Positions 9,811-18,463 of a stretch of 64,000 nucleotides of DNA are shown in pieces. The stretch's first letter is position 1. Each line of letters opens with the position of its first letter. Below the pieces are notes generated by a model that was not told where the DNA came from, did not search any database, and was given only the letters and a program-made list of their open reading frames with translations. The position numbers were made by a program, and so were the translations under genes. The stretch is from CADEEN01 sp963706685 (GTDB taxonomy: Bacteria > Pseudomonadota > Gammaproteobacteria > Burkholderiales > Burkholderiaceae_C), in NCBI GenBank assembly GCA_963706685.1, contig CAVPMY010000002.1:1-64000 (forward strand), in the 5' to 3' direction.

Positions 9811-10053
9811 TCAGTCGCGTTTGCGCTCTTCGCGCTCCTTGCTTTCCTTGCGGTCCTCGCTTTTGCATGGCCGCTTCGGCTCCTTGCTCGCGTTGCGATG
9901 GCACTCGGCGCAATTCGCAAAGTCCCGACTCCCTTCCCCGAGGTGTTACTTGCGCACCTTGTCGGGGCGGTGTTCGCGGCAACCATAGCAGGTGTAGCGG
10001 CTGAAGTCGTTGTTGGTGTGTCCAGCCGCCCTTCGATCACTTTCGAGGTTGTC
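9811..10053 (-). pseudogene. Relic of a multiheme (class III-like) cytochrome c, C-terminal part
   Basis: In one minus-strand frame the text reads HTNNDFSRYTCYGCREH, then a stop (TAA at 9946-9948), then FANCAECHRNASKEPKR and a lysine/arginine-rich tail ending at TGA 9811. The second heme motif CAECH is intact. The first, CYGCR, has lost its heme-ligating His (CGC where CAC is expected). The text resembles the C-terminus of class III cytochrome c proteins seen in related Burkholderiales, where CYGCHEH is usual. No start or upstream heme motifs are present. A lost heme ligand plus an in-frame stop indicate genuine decay rather than an indel artefact. Confidence 0.6.
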
Positions 10054-10071
10054 GATCCTTGTGAAACCGTG

Positions 10072-10527
10072 CTAGATCCTCCTGACCCCGACTCCAGGGG
10101 GCAGCGCAGCAGGGTCGTTCAGGATCGCCTGAGAAACCATCTTGTGGCTGATACACAAGTACGCCAAGGCATAGGCGTAGACCATCCGCTCGTCCGTGGT
10201 GACTCGGCCGTCTGCCGTAATGACTGCTGCAGCGAGTCGACAAACCAGCAAGCGCTGGCTCGGCTCGCGAACCTTGTTCAGAAGTCCGTCCAGATAGAGC
10301 AGCTCCGATGCTCGAAGCCATGGCGTTTCGCCAAGACTGGCGCCGATGTCCTTCAAGCAGGTATGTGCCAAATCCACGAAGCGCTCCCGGGTGACACCGA
10401 TACGGCGAAACGCGTCGAGACCATCGAGCGTGCGCAACTCGCGCTCGTCGACGCGGCCGTTGGCGGCAACCATGACGGCCAGGACGCTGGCCAATGCCTC
10501 TGCGGTTTGAGAGGGCTGTATGTGCAT
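10072..10527 (-). CDS. TerB-like (tellurite resistance TerB family) protein
   Basis: A 151-residue alpha-helical protein starting MHIQPSQTAEALASVLAVMV. It has the paired acidic motifs of TerB domains: VAANGRVDERELRTLD in the first half and ITADGRVTTDERMVYA in the second, each a D/N-G-x-V/I-x-x-x-E signature thought to bind metal. GGAGG sits eight bases upstream of the ATG, so the start is secure. Its biochemical role is unknown; TerB-like proteins occur in stress and membrane-associated systems. It lies between two relics, so its original operon partners may be lost. Confidence 0.75.
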   Translation of the reverse strand: MHIQPSQTAEALASVLAVMVAANGRVDERELRTLDGLDAFRRIGVTRERFVDLAHTCLKDIGASLGETPWLRASELLYLDGLLNKVREPSQRLLVCRLAAAVITADGRVTTDERMVYAYALAYLCISHKMVSQAILNDPAALPPGVGVRRI

Positions 10528-10609
10528 GGTGAAGGTCCTCCGATTGAACTACGGGGGCCGGCTGACGAGCAATTCGACGCCGGTACGCCTCTGTGTTCGG
10601 CTCACGCCG

Positions 10610-10972
10610 CTAGCTTCCTATGGTCGTAGAGCGGATGCGCCAGCGCTTGATGCAGAGCAACCTTTGGCGCGATGATTGTCCTGAGCCGCTCAACCCGCGT
10701 CTAGCAGCGACCCGCCTGTGCGATAGATGCTCATGTTGCACCTCCGTGCGTGCCGCCAGCGTCTGTGGCCTCTGGTCGATGAGCGCGCGCATCATGACGC
10801 CTCTGCCGATCAAGCGCACGCCTTGTCGGTTCATCGTCGCCAGCAATTCGATCGCCGCCGGGTCCGCATAGGTAACCCCGTTCAGATCCGCGTCGATCGA
10901 CTTGCCGGGATCGGCCATCGAGCACAACGCGTACATCGAGGAACACTGCGCTGCCCCCGGCATTAGTAGCAC
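10610..10972 (-). pseudogene. STAS-domain (anti-sigma antagonist-like) fragment cut by the IS element
   Basis: The readable part, about 10780-10894, contains ADLNGVTYADPAAIELLATM followed by RQGVRLIGRGVMMRALIDQ. This matches the second half of small STAS-domain proteins (a strand ending in LxGVTxxD, a helix, then a strand with GVxL). The N-terminal half is missing, and the IS3-family element begins at about 10973, immediately upstream of the fragment. The frame downstream of the STAS part is arginine-rich and unconvincing; a GGAGG followed by ATG at 10734 opens only a 14-codon frame. I infer that the insertion disrupted or followed loss of this gene. Confidence 0.55.
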
Positions 10973-10978
10973 TTCGAT

Positions 10979-11854
10979 CTAGAGGTCGAGCTTTTGCATC
11001 GTAGTTGATGCGCTGGTTTGCGCAGTGCCGCCAGCGAGCTGGCGGCACTGCGCGGCGAACATGGCCGGCGGCACGTACCCGAGGGTGCTGTGCGGTCGGT
11101 GGTGGTTGTAGTCGTCGCGCCAGTTGTCGACGACGCTGCGCATGTGGCTCAAGCTGGCGAACCAGTGCTGCGACAGGCACTCGTCGCGGAAGCGGCTGTT
11201 GAAGCTTTCGATGTAGGCGTTTTGGACTGGCTTGCCCGGTTGGATGAACCGCAGCTCGACGCCGTTCTTCGCCGCCCAGGTCTGCATCGTCCTGCCGGCG
11301 AACTCCGGTCCGTTGTCGGTGCGGATCACCTTGGGCAGGCCGCGATCGGCCGTGACCTGGTCGAGCACGCGCGTCACGTATAGCGCCGGGATCGAGGTGT
11401 CGACGGCGATCTGGACGACCTCTTTGCTGCAGTCGTCAACGACCGTCAGTGTCTTCACCCGTCGGCCGTTGGCCAGTTCGTCGAACACGAAGTCCATGCT
11501 CCACACCTCGTTGGGTTGCATCGGGCGCACGAGCGGTTGGCGCTCGGGCACGGGCAGCTTCTTGCGCCGGCGCTTGCGCACCATCAGGCCTTCCTCGCGG
11601 TAGACCCGGTACGTGCGCTTGACGTTGATCGCCCAGCCGTCGATCCGCAGCCGGCTGTGCAGCATTCGGTAGCCGTGGCGGCGATGCTGGCCCGCGAGCT
11701 CTTTCAAGCGCTCTCGCAGGGCTGCATTGCCATCGCCGCAAGGGCGGTAGCGCAGGGTGCTGGGGCTCATGCCCATCAGCTTCAGTGCCTGGCGTTCGCT
11801 CAGGCCCGACTCCTGCAGCTGCCGCACGATCTCTCGTCGTGCCGCCACGGCCAC
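10979..11854 (-). CDS. IS3-family transposase OrfB (DDE catalytic part)
   Basis: About 291 residues from a GTG that overlaps the orfA stop (TAGTG). It has an N-terminal HTH-like segment (AARREIVRQLQESGLSERQA), then the integrase core: D in NEVWSMDFVFDELANG, second D in VIRTDNGPEFAG, and E in NAYIESFNSRFRDECL with the K/R spacing typical of IS3. It ends YNHHRPHSTLGYVPPAMFAA, the usual C-terminal signature. In this family a minus-one ribosomal slip fuses OrfA to OrfB to make the active transposase; orfB is in the minus-one frame relative to orfA and the string GGGAAAATAG at the junction could serve. Confidence 0.9.
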   Translation of the reverse strand: MAVAARREIVRQLQESGLSERQALKLMGMSPSTLRYRPCGDGNAALRERLKELAGQHRRHGYRMLHSRLRIDGWAINVKRTYRVYREEGLMVRKRRRKKLPVPERQPLVRPMQPNEVWSMDFVFDELANGRRVKTLTVVDDCSKEVVQIAVDTSIPALYVTRVLDQVTADRGLPKVIRTDNGPEFAGRTMQTWAAKNGVELRFIQPGKPVQNAYIESFNSRFRDECLSQHWFASLSHMRSVVDNWRDDYNHHRPHSTLGYVPPAMFAAQCRQLAGGTAQTSASTTMQKLDL

Positions 11855-12114
11855 TATTTTCCCTTCAGCACCTCGCGCATCGCGTCGACTTCGAGCATCG
11901 AGTTGGCCAGCAGTCGCTTGAGCTTGCCGTTCTCCGACTCCAGGGCCTTCAGCCGCTGCGCGTCCGAGACCTTCATGCCGCCGAACTTGGCTTTCCACGC
12001 GTAGTAACTCGGCTCACTGAAGCCATGCTTCCTGCACAGCTCCTTGATTGGCATTCCGGCGTCGGCTTCGCGCAGGTAGCCAATGATCTGTTCCTCGGTG
12101 TATCGCTTCTTCAT
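11854..12114 (-). CDS. IS3-family transposase OrfA (DNA-binding part)
   Basis: An 86-residue protein starting MKKRYTEEQIIGYLREADAG. The helix-turn-helix IKELCRKHGFSEPSYYAWKA is followed by the leucine-rich coiled coil RLKALESENGKLKRLLANSM, which mediates OrfA/OrfB association. It binds the inverted repeats of the element. The start is set at ATG 12114; an ATG fifteen bases upstream is also in frame. Confidence 0.9.
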   Translation of the reverse strand: MKKRYTEEQIIGYLREADAGMPIKELCRKHGFSEPSYYAWKAKFGGMKVSDAQRLKALESENGKLKRLLANSMLEVDAMREVLKGK

Positions 12115-12239
12115 CGGTCCGATCTCCATCTCGGGTTGATCGAACTCCAATTGGGGGTCGCGTATGGCTAACTGGCGCAGCACCGAACAGCCACTCCTGA
12201 ACCATTGCAGATCGAGCATCCTGTGCGCGGCAGACTGGG

Positions 12240-12560
12240 CGACCTTCATGCGGGGCCGCGACATCGGGCGCAGCATCGAGAAGCGATGCAGGCGCTGGGA
12301 GTTGAGCGAGCGGCACGCGAGCAGTTGCTGTCGGGCGGCCGCGCGGCGGATGTACAGCAACAACGCGGTGAGCGGCGCGACCTCCCGGCGAGAAGTCCGC
12401 CGCGCTACCGTTGCTGGAGGGCTACATCTTGCGACTCATGACGAACCCGCGATCGAAGGCCGCGATCCGCAAGCTGGCTGCGCGGCGAGCCCTAGCATCG
12501 AGCGCCAAGAATTCTGTTGCCAATTCTGTTGCCAAGCCCCAGAAACGGAAAACGCCTTAG
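12240..12560 (+). pseudogene. C-terminal remnant of a tyrosine integrase aimed at tRNA-Pro
   Basis: Three frames together give the C-terminal part of a phage/island integrase. First comes RDIGRSIEKR, which resembles the D-I-R-R-S/T-x-E box with the catalytic Arg region. Then MQALGVERAAREQLLSGGRA with DVQQQ, and then EKSAALPLLEGYILRLMTNP ending AKNSVANSVAKPQKRKTP at TAG 12558. Frame breaks lie near 12285 and 12370, and the Tyr/His motif between them is not readable. The N-terminal domain and core are gone. Convergence on a tRNA gene and the tandem NSVA repeat near the end fit an integrase whose attachment site was this tRNA. Assigned by motif recognition only. Confidence 0.55.
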
Positions 12561-12582
12561 CGGCTCGTCGACCGCTAAGGCG
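12553..12582 (-). terminator. Intrinsic terminator of tRNA-Pro
   Basis: CGCCTTAGCGG and CCGCTAAGGCG form a perfect 11-bp stem with an 8-base loop, starting 11 bases after the tRNA 3' end. Read on the minus strand it is followed by TTTTCCGTTTC. Confidence 0.9.
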
Positions 12583-12592
12583 TTGATTTGAT

Positions 12593-12669
12593 TGGTCGGG
12601 GTGGCGGGATTCGAACTCGCGACCCCTTGCACCCCATGCAAGTGCGCTACCAGGCTGCGCTACACCCCG
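12593..12669 (-). tRNA. tRNA-Pro (GGG)
   Basis: The 77-base sequence folds as a cloverleaf: acceptor CGGGGTG/CACCCCG, D-arm GCGC...GCGC, anticodon stem CTTGC/GCAAG with loop ATGGGGT giving anticodon GGG, and T-loop TTCGAAT. The discriminator A and an encoded CCA follow. The T-stem has one A-C mismatch. Reads CCC codons, and CCU by wobble. A terminator follows on the same strand and an integrase relic abuts it. Confidence 0.96.
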
Positions 12670-12705
12670 ACGAAGCTGGGCAGTATAGCGGCTGGGCGCT
12701 CGCGA

Positions 12706-13137
12706 TCAGTCCTGAAGCAGCTCGCGCAGCGCGATCAGTTCGGCACGCACCTGGCTCGGTGACAGCTCCGTCACCTCGGGCAAAGGCATGGCCTGCACCG
12801 GTTCGTCTGCGCTGTCGACATCTCCGTCCAAGGTCGGAGCCTCATCGCGCAGGCTGTCGGTACCGTTGCGGCGCTCGACCAGGGCGTTGTCACCCAGCTT
12901 GTTGCGTGCACCGCTGATGGTGAATCCCTGTTCGTACAGCAGGTCACGGATGCGGCGGATGAGCAGCACTTCGTGGTGCTGGTAGTAGCGCCGGTTGCCG
13001 CGCCGCTTCATCGGCTTGAGCTGCGTGAACTCCTGTTCCCAGTAGCGCAGCACGTAGGGCTTGACGCCACAAAGCTCGCTCACCTCACCGATCGTGAAGT
13101 AGCGTTTGGCGGGAATCGGCGGAAGCGCTTTCTCCAA
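12706..13137 (-). CDS. MerR-family transcriptional regulator
   Basis: A small regulator with an N-terminal MerR winged helix: KRYFTIGEVSELCGVKPYVL then RYWEQEFTQLKPMKRRGNRR. The C-terminal part is acidic and divergent, with no cysteine metal-binding loop, so the ligand is not predictable. This gene regularly follows ihfA in Burkholderiales. No ATG is available; the family N-terminus MEKALPPIPAKRYF corresponds to a TTG at 13137, and another in-frame TTG lies at 13146. It reads on after ihfA with a 36-base gap and is followed by tRNA-Pro. Confidence 0.88.
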   Translation of the reverse strand: MEKALPPIPAKRYFTIGEVSELCGVKPYVLRYWEQEFTQLKPMKRRGNRRYYQHHEVLLIRRIRDLLYEQGFTISGARNKLGDNALVERRNGTDSLRDEAPTLDGDVDSADEPVQAMPLPEVTELSPSQVRAELIALRELLQD

Positions 13138-13172
13138 GGAAATCAAGGGGTTTCAACGGGAAAGCTCAGAAT

Positions 13173-13559
13173 CTACTCGAAGTTGTCGTCGATGGCGGTT
13201 TCACCCTGCACAAGGCGCTTTAATTTGTGGCTGGCGTGAAATGTGACCACGTTTCGGGCGGTGATCGGGATCGCCTCGCCGGTGCGCGGGTTGCGGCCCG
13301 GCCGCGGCGCCTTGCGGCGGATATTGAAGTTGCCGAACCCTGTGAGCTTGATGTCCTGGCCGCCGACCAGCGCCTCGTGGAGGATGTCGAAGAAGGCTTC
13401 GACCATGTCCTTGGATTCGCGCTTGTTGAGGCCCAGGTTGTCGAACAGCAGTTCCGCCAGCTCGGCCTTGGTCAGCGTCGGCGTCTCGAGGACGGCAGGA
13501 TCACTGCCTTGGTCACTTTCGGCGGCGGCGTCATGGTGGTGCTCCCTCGTCGTCGTCAA
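13173..13559 (-). CDS. ihfA: Integration host factor alpha subunit
   Basis: DNA-bending histone-like protein; heterodimer partner of IhfB. The conserved body runs LTKAELAELLFDNLGLNKRE, then DIKLTGFGNFNIRRKAPRPG, then ITARNVVTFHASHKLK; PRPGRNPRTGE is the minor-groove arm with the intercalating Pro. The open frame reaches back to a TTG at 13559 that overlaps the pheT stop. However, an ATG at 13534 with GGGAG before it opens in another frame, so an indel between about 13490 and 13534 may hide the true start. The gene follows pheT, as in most proteobacteria. Confidence 0.92.
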   Translation of the reverse strand: MTTTREHHHDAAAESDQGSDPAVLETPTLTKAELAELLFDNLGLNKRESKDMVEAFFDILHEALVGGQDIKLTGFGNFNIRRKAPRPGRNPRTGEAIPITARNVVTFHASHKLKRLVQGETAIDDNFE

Positions 13560-15981
13560 GCACGCAGGCGCGCGCCGAGGCGCATGGTGGCGCGCTCGAG
13601 AGCCTGCTGCAGGGTGGACTCGATGCGCTCGTCGGTCAGCGTTGCTGCGTCGTCTCGAAGCTCGAGCCGCACAGCCATGCTGCGTTGCCGGCCCTCGACA
13701 TGCTTGGGTTTGTACAGATCGAACAACTGCACCGAGCGCACGAGACCGCTGGCATCGTCTTCGAGCGCAGCAATCAGTGCGTCATGCGAAACGCCCTCAC
13801 CCACCAACAGCGCCAGATCGCGCAGCACCGATTGTTGACGCGGCAACGGCTTCGCCTGCGGCACTGACCGTTCGAGCAGCGATTGCAAGTCGAGCTCGAA
13901 GACCACCGGCGCCGCCTGAGCGGAGGGCAACTCATAGCCCTGACACCAGCGAGGATGCAACGCCCCTACCCAGCCGATGGCTCGGCCATCGACGTGGACC
14001 GAGGCGCTGCGCCCCGGGTGCAGCGCCGGGTGGTCGGCTGCCACGAACGCAGCCTGCAACGGCGCTAGCAGTGCTTCGACATCCCCCTTGGCGTCGAAGA
14101 AATCGATCGGGCGCTCGGCCGCGCCCCACTGCAGCGCATCTGCCGGGCCGTAGGCCAGCGCGCCGACGCGCATCGGTTGATCGATTCCCGCCACCGCGAC
14201 GTCGCCATCGGCAGCGGCGGCATTGCGCACATACACGCGGCCGACCTCGAAGATGCGCACCCGCGACGCGCGATGCGCGAGGTTGTGGCGCAGCGTCGCC
14301 ACGAGGCTGCCGATCAGCGATGAACGCATGACGGGAAGCGTCGCGTCGATCGGGTTCAAGACGCGGATCGGGTTGGCGTTGCCCGCCAGCTCGCGCTCCC
14401 AGCGTTCGTCGACGAAGCTGTAGGCGATGGTTTCCTGGTAGTCGAGTGCGGCCAGCGACGCGGCGCATCACATGCACGCTGCGCCGCGACTCCGGTCGCA
14501 GCGCGCCGTGACCGGCGCCAGCGGTGGCGTGGCCGGCAGCTTCGTCGTAGCCGAGGATGCGGATCACCTCCTCGATCAGGTCTTCTTCGATGTCAGGTCG
14601 AAGCGCCACGACGGCGGCGTCACGGTGACCGTGCCGTCGCCCTGCGTGATGGCGAAATCCAGGCGCCGCATCACATCGGCGCATTGCGCCTGCGTCAGGG
14701 GCATGCCGATGACCTTGGCGGCACGCGCGACACGCAGCGTCACCGGCGCGCGCTGCGGCATGGCGGGCTGCTGGTCGTCCATCGGGCCGGCCTGTCCGCC
14801 GCAGATGTCGATGATCAGCTGCGTGATGCGCTCGATGTGCTCGACGGTGCCGACCGGGTCGACGCCGCGTTCGAAGCGGTGGCCGGCGTCGGTGGAGAAG
14901 GCGTAGCGGCGCGAGCGGCCCATCACGGCTTCGGGCCACCAGAACGCGGCTTCGATGTAGACGTCTTTCGTCTCGTCGCTGACCGCGGTGTGGTCGCCGC
15001 CCATGATGCCGGCCAGCGACTCCACGGCCTTGGCGTCGGCGATCACGCCCACCTGATCGTCGAGTTCGACGGTGTTGCCGTTGAGCAGCTTGAGCGTCTC
15101 GCCCTTCCTGGCCCCAGCGCACGACGAGCTCGCGGTCGATCTTGTCGAGATCGAAGATGTGCGACGGCCGACCGTACTCGAACATCACGTAGTTCGAGAT
15201 GTCGACCAGCGCCGTCACGCTGCGCTGACCGCAGCGCGCGAGGCGATCGACCATCCACGCCGGCGTCCTGGCTGTCGGATTCACGCCGCGCACGATGCGC
15301 CCCGAGAAGCGGCCGCAGAGGTCCTTGGCTTCGATGCGGACCGGCAAGCGGTCGTTGTGCGACAGCCTTCACCGCCGGAAACGCCGGCGTCTTCAGCGGC
15401 GCAGCCGGTCAGCGCCGATACTTCGCGCGCCATGCCGTACACGGACAGGCAGTGCCCAAGGTTGGGCGTCAGCTTGAGCGTGAAGAGGTGGTCGTCGAGC
15501 GCCAGCACCTTGCGAACGTCTTCGCCGAGCGGCGCGTCGCGTACGAGCTCGAGCAGGCCGCCATGGTCATCGGAGAGCCGCAGCTCGCGCGCCGAGCACA
15601 GCATGCCGAAGCTCTCGACGCCGCGCAGCTTGCCGACGCCGATCTTGAACGGCTTGCCATCATTCGCCGGCGGCAGCTCTGCGCCGACCATCGCCAGCGG
15701 CACGCGAATGCCCGATGCGTGCGTTCGGCGCGCCGCAGACGATCTGCAGCAGACCGTCCTTCGAGTGCCGACCCGCATCGACGCGGCACACACGCAGCTT
15801 GTCGGCATTCGGATGCGGCTCGGCCTCGACGATCTCGGCGACGACGATATCGGCAAACGGCGGCGCGACGGGTCCGCAGTTCCTCGACCTCCATGCCCGA
15901 CATCGTCAGCAGGTCGGAGAGTTGTTGGCTGTCGAGCGGCGGGTCGCAGAACTCGCGCAACCAGCTTTCCGGGAATTGCAT
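13556..15981 (-). CDS. pheT: Phenylalanyl-tRNA synthetase beta subunit (several frameshifts)
   Basis: Large subunit of the tetrameric PheRS. Start MQFPESWLREFCDPPLDSQQ. The EMAP/OB tRNA-binding region and B1 core follow (PNLGHCLSVYGMAREVSALT), then the B3/B4 editing module (SVTALVDISNYVMFEYGRP and the HRFERGVDP segment). Next come B5 and the catalytic-like module (LRHNLAHRASRVRIFEVGRV), ending in the ferredoxin-fold anticodon-binding domain (LFDLYKPKHVEGRQRSMAVR). The frame breaks at least six times (about 15880, 15390, 15290, 15110, 14580 and 14470), yet the order of domains is complete. An essential gene cannot be this broken in a living cell, so the breaks are taken as sequence errors. Starts 15 bases after pheS and overlaps the ihfA frame. 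Confidence 0.9.
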
Positions 15982-15996
15982 GTCTGGGTCTCGTGC

Positions 15997-17043
15997 TTAC
16001 TTGAACTGCGACAGGAAACGCAGGTCGTTCTCGAAGAACAGGCGCAGGTCGTTGACGCCGTAACGCAACATGGCCAGGCGATCACGCCCCATGCCGAAGG
16101 CAAAACCGATGTGGCGCTCGGGGTCGAGGCCGAAGTTGCGAACGACGTTCGGATGCACCTGGCCCGAGCCCGCCACTTCGAGCCAATTGCCCTGCAGCGG
16201 ACCGGACGCAAAGGCGATGTCGATCTCGGCCGACGGCTCGGTGAACGGAAAGAAACTCGGTCGGAAGCGAATCGTCAGGTCATCGGTCTCGAAGAAGCGA
16301 CGACAGAAATCGGTGAACACCGATCTTCAGATCCTTGAAGCTCACGTTCTCGCCGATCCACAGGCCCTTCGCACTGATGGAACATCGGCGAATGCGTGGC
16401 GTCGCTGTCGACGCGGTAGGTACGGCCCGGCGCGATGACACGGATCTCCGGCATCGGCTCGACTCCGGCGTAGCGTCTTGGCATGCGCGCGCGCATAACG
16501 CACCTGCATCGGGCTGGTGTGCGTGCGCAGGTTGAGCCAGCGACCCTCGCTCGTCCTTCATGTCGACGTAGAAGGTGTCCTGCATCGAGCGCGCGGGATG
16601 ATTCTCCGGGCTGTTCAGCGCCGTGAAATTCATCCAGTCGGTTTCGATCTCGGGACCGTCGGCGACATCGAAGCCCATCGAGCCGAAGATCGCTTCGATG
16701 CGCTCGATCGTCCGGCTCACGGGTGCAGGCCGCCGACGCCGCGCTGTCGGCCAGGCAGCGTCACGTCGAGCGCCTCGGACTTCAGTTGCGTGTTCAGCGC
16801 CGCCGTGGCCAGCGCCTGGCGCGCGGCCTCCAACGCCGCTTCGATCTGCTGCTTGGTGGCATTGATCTGTGCGCCGCGGACCTTTTTCTCTTCGACCGGC
16901 AGCGACGCCAGTGCCTTCAACAGTTCGGTCACGCGCCCGCTCTTGCCGAGGTAGCGGGCCTTGGCGTTTTCCAGATCGGCGGGCGTCGACGCCGCAGCGA
17001 AATCCGCACGCGCCGTGCTCACCAGGTTGTCGAGTTCGATCAT
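15997..17043 (-). CDS. pheS: Phenylalanyl-tRNA synthetase alpha subunit (frameshifted)
   Basis: Catalytic class II synthetase subunit. The N-terminal coiled coil starts MIELDNLVSTARADFAAAST. Motif 1/2 regions follow: PEIETDWMNFTALNSPENHP, then VIAPGRTYRVDSDATHSPMF. Motif 3 is GFAFGMGRDRLAMLRYGVND at the end. Frame changes near 16735, 16540, 16360 and 16325 are single-base; two that I aligned are one extra G each (in GGGCCTG and before VFTDF). Downstream of rplT with a terminator-like hairpin in the leader, upstream of pheT, matching the usual infC-rpmI-rplT-pheST order. Confidence 0.93.
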
Positions 17044-17058
17044 CGTGCAAGGAAAAAA

Positions 17059-17090
17059 TGAAAAAAGGCCGCCACCCAGGTGACGGCCTT
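17059..17090 (-). terminator. Terminator/attenuator hairpin between rplT and pheS
   Basis: AAGGCCGCCACC (17065-17076) pairs with GGTGACGGCCTT (17079-17090) with one G-U wobble on the minus strand, followed by six Ts. It sits between the rplT stop and the pheS ATG. It could end most ribosomal-protein transcripts and attenuate pheST. No Phe-rich leader peptide with its own start was found in the 88-base gap, unlike the enterobacterial pheM arrangement. Confidence 0.75.
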
Positions 17091-17131
17091 CAACGCTCAA
17101 CTTCAAGGCGCTGCAGGCGCAGCGCAAAGAC

Positions 17132-17488
17132 TCAAGCCAGCTGGGCCTTCACCTTGGCAACGATGCTGCCAAACGCGGCCGGATCGTTCACCGCCATGTC
17201 GGCCAGGACCTTGCGGTCGATGTCGATCTGGGCCTTCTTCAGACCGGCCATGAACTTGCTGTAGCTGACCCCCAACTCGCGGCTCGCGGCGTTGATACGC
17301 GCGATCCAGAGCTGACGGAAAACCCGTTTCTTCGTGCGGCGGTCACGGTAGGCGTATTGGCCCGCCTTCATCACCGCTTCCTTGGCGATGCGGAAGACGT
17401 TCTTGCGGCGGCCGCGGAAACCCTTGGCTAGCGCGAGGACCTTCTTGTGACGGGCGTGGGCGGTAACACCACGTTTGACGCGAGGCAT
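17132..17488 (-). CDS. rplT: 50S ribosomal protein L20
   Basis: 118 residues, the usual length. The family N-terminus MPRVKRGVTAHARHKKVLAL is followed by KGFRGRRKNVFRIAKEAVMK. It binds 23S rRNA early in assembly and in many bacteria represses its own operon. Sits 27 bases after rpmI. Intact. Confidence 0.98.
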   Translation of the reverse strand: MPRVKRGVTAHARHKKVLALAKGFRGRRKNVFRIAKEAVMKAGQYAYRDRRTKKRVFRQLWIARINAASRELGVSYSKFMAGLKKAQIDIDRKVLADMAVNDPAAFGSIVAKVKAQLA

Positions 17489-17515
17489 GTGTTTTTCTCC
17501 TTCAGCAAGTGGGTC

Positions 17516-17719
17516 TTAGAGGCCAGCAAAGGGCAGCATTTGTGCGATGTGGCCCATGTTGGTCTCGTGCACGTTCACGGCGCCACGCAGGTGGCGCTTG
17601 TTCTTCGTGGACTTCTTGGTGAGGATGTGGCGCTTGAACGCCTGACCGCGCTTGACGGTGCCACCCGGACGGACGCGAAAACGCTTCTTCGCGCCGCTCT
17701 TGGTCTTCATCTTGGGCAT
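17516..17719 (-). CDS. rpmI: 50S ribosomal protein L35
   Basis: 67 residues, starting MPKMKTKSGAKKRFRVRPGG and ending GHIAQMLPFAGL. AAAGGAG precedes the ATG. It sits between infC and rplT as in nearly all bacteria. Intact. Confidence 0.98.
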   Translation of the reverse strand: MPKMKTKSGAKKRFRVRPGGTVKRGQAFKRHILTKKSTKNKRHLRGAVNVHETNMGHIAQMLPFAGL

Positions 17720-17842
17720 ATCACTGCTCCTTTTTCTGACACCCCTGCAGGCGACCGTGTTTCACGGTGCTTGGTTGGCCTGCAACGGCTTCTCTTCACA
17801 TGCGGCAGTGACCAGACCAGCGCACGGAAACTCTTGAACTTC

Positions 17843-18394
17843 TTACTGCTTTCTCTTCGGCGCCAGCACCATGATCATCTGGCGGCCTTCCAACTTCGGC
17901 ATGTGCTCGACCACGGACACATCGGCCAGTTCGTCTCGAATCCGCTCCAGCAACCGCATGCCGATGTCCTGGTGCGTGATCTCGCGGCCGCGGAATCGCA
18001 ATGTCACCTTGCCTTTGTCGCCGTCTTCAGCAATGAAGCGGCGCAGGTTGCGCATCTTGATGTTGTAGTCGCCTTCATCGGTGCCGGGACGGAACTTCAC
18101 TTCCTTGATCTCGATGACCTTCTGCTTGCTCTTGGCCTCCGCCGCCTTCTTCTGCTCCTGGTACTTGAACTTGCCGTAATCCATCAACCTGCAAACCGGG
18201 GGCACTGCGGTGGCTGCGATCTCCACCAAGTCCACATCGTGTTCACCAGTCAGGCGCAACGCCTCCGTGATGCTCACGACACCCAGTTGTTCACCCTCGG
18301 GGCCAATCAGCCGTACCTCGGGGGCATTGATTTCTCGATTGAGTCGGTGCTTGCGCTCGACGTTGGGAGTACGACGGTCAAAGAATGTAGCGAT
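17843..18394 (-). CDS. infC: Translation initiation factor IF-3 (ATC start)
   Basis: About 183 residues. N-domain: RKHRLNREINAPEVRLIGPE; linker and C-domain: VPPVCRLMDYGKFKYQEQKK then EIKEVKFRPGTDEGDYNIKM, ending KLEGRQMIMVLAPKRKQ. It prevents premature 50S joining and checks start codons. No ATG/GTG/TTG is placed correctly; the family N-terminus begins at ATC 18392-18394 with AAGAGG eight bases upstream. infC genes characteristically use non-canonical AUU/AUC/AUA starts, through which IF-3 represses its own synthesis. The first canonical start in frame, GTG at 18277, would delete the N-terminal third. Confidence 0.93.
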   Translation of the reverse strand: MATFFDRRTPNVERKHRLNREINAPEVRLIGPEGEQLGVVSITEALRLTGEHDVDLVEIAATAVPPVCRLMDYGKFKYQEQKKAAEAKSKQKVIEIKEVKFRPGTDEGDYNIKMRNLRRFIAEDGDKGKVTLRFRGREITHQDIGMRLLERIRDELADVSVVEHMPKLEGRQMIMVLAPKRKQ

Positions 18395-18463
18395 GGTGGC
18401 AGCCTCTTCACGAGCGCAAGGCCGATGCGCCCGAACAAAAAACGAAACGCGCCTGGGTTGGCC

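Larger units (their letters stand above)
10973..12144 (-). mobile_element. IS3-family insertion sequence (IS407-like group)
   Basis: Two overlapping frames, orfA and orfB, occupy 12114-10979 on the minus strand. Weak terminal inverted repeats are visible: TTCGATC at 10973-10979 and its complement GATCGAA at 12138-12144, with little similarity beyond. I could not identify a convincing target-site duplication, so the outer ends are uncertain by about ten bases. Both frames are open and the catalytic residues are present, so the element may be active. It separates the STAS fragment from the integrase fragment next to tRNA-Pro. Confidence 0.85.

Noticed and set aside
9598..10629. 343-codon open frame on the plus strand
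   Set aside because: Lies antisense to the TerB-like gene and the cytochrome relic, whose motifs and ribosome-binding site are convincing.
17041..17131. A pheM-like Phe-rich leader peptide before pheS
   Set aside because: A frame with Leu-Phe-Ser-Phe-Phe exists only because it crosses the terminator T-run; it has no start or ribosome-binding site and runs into pheS.
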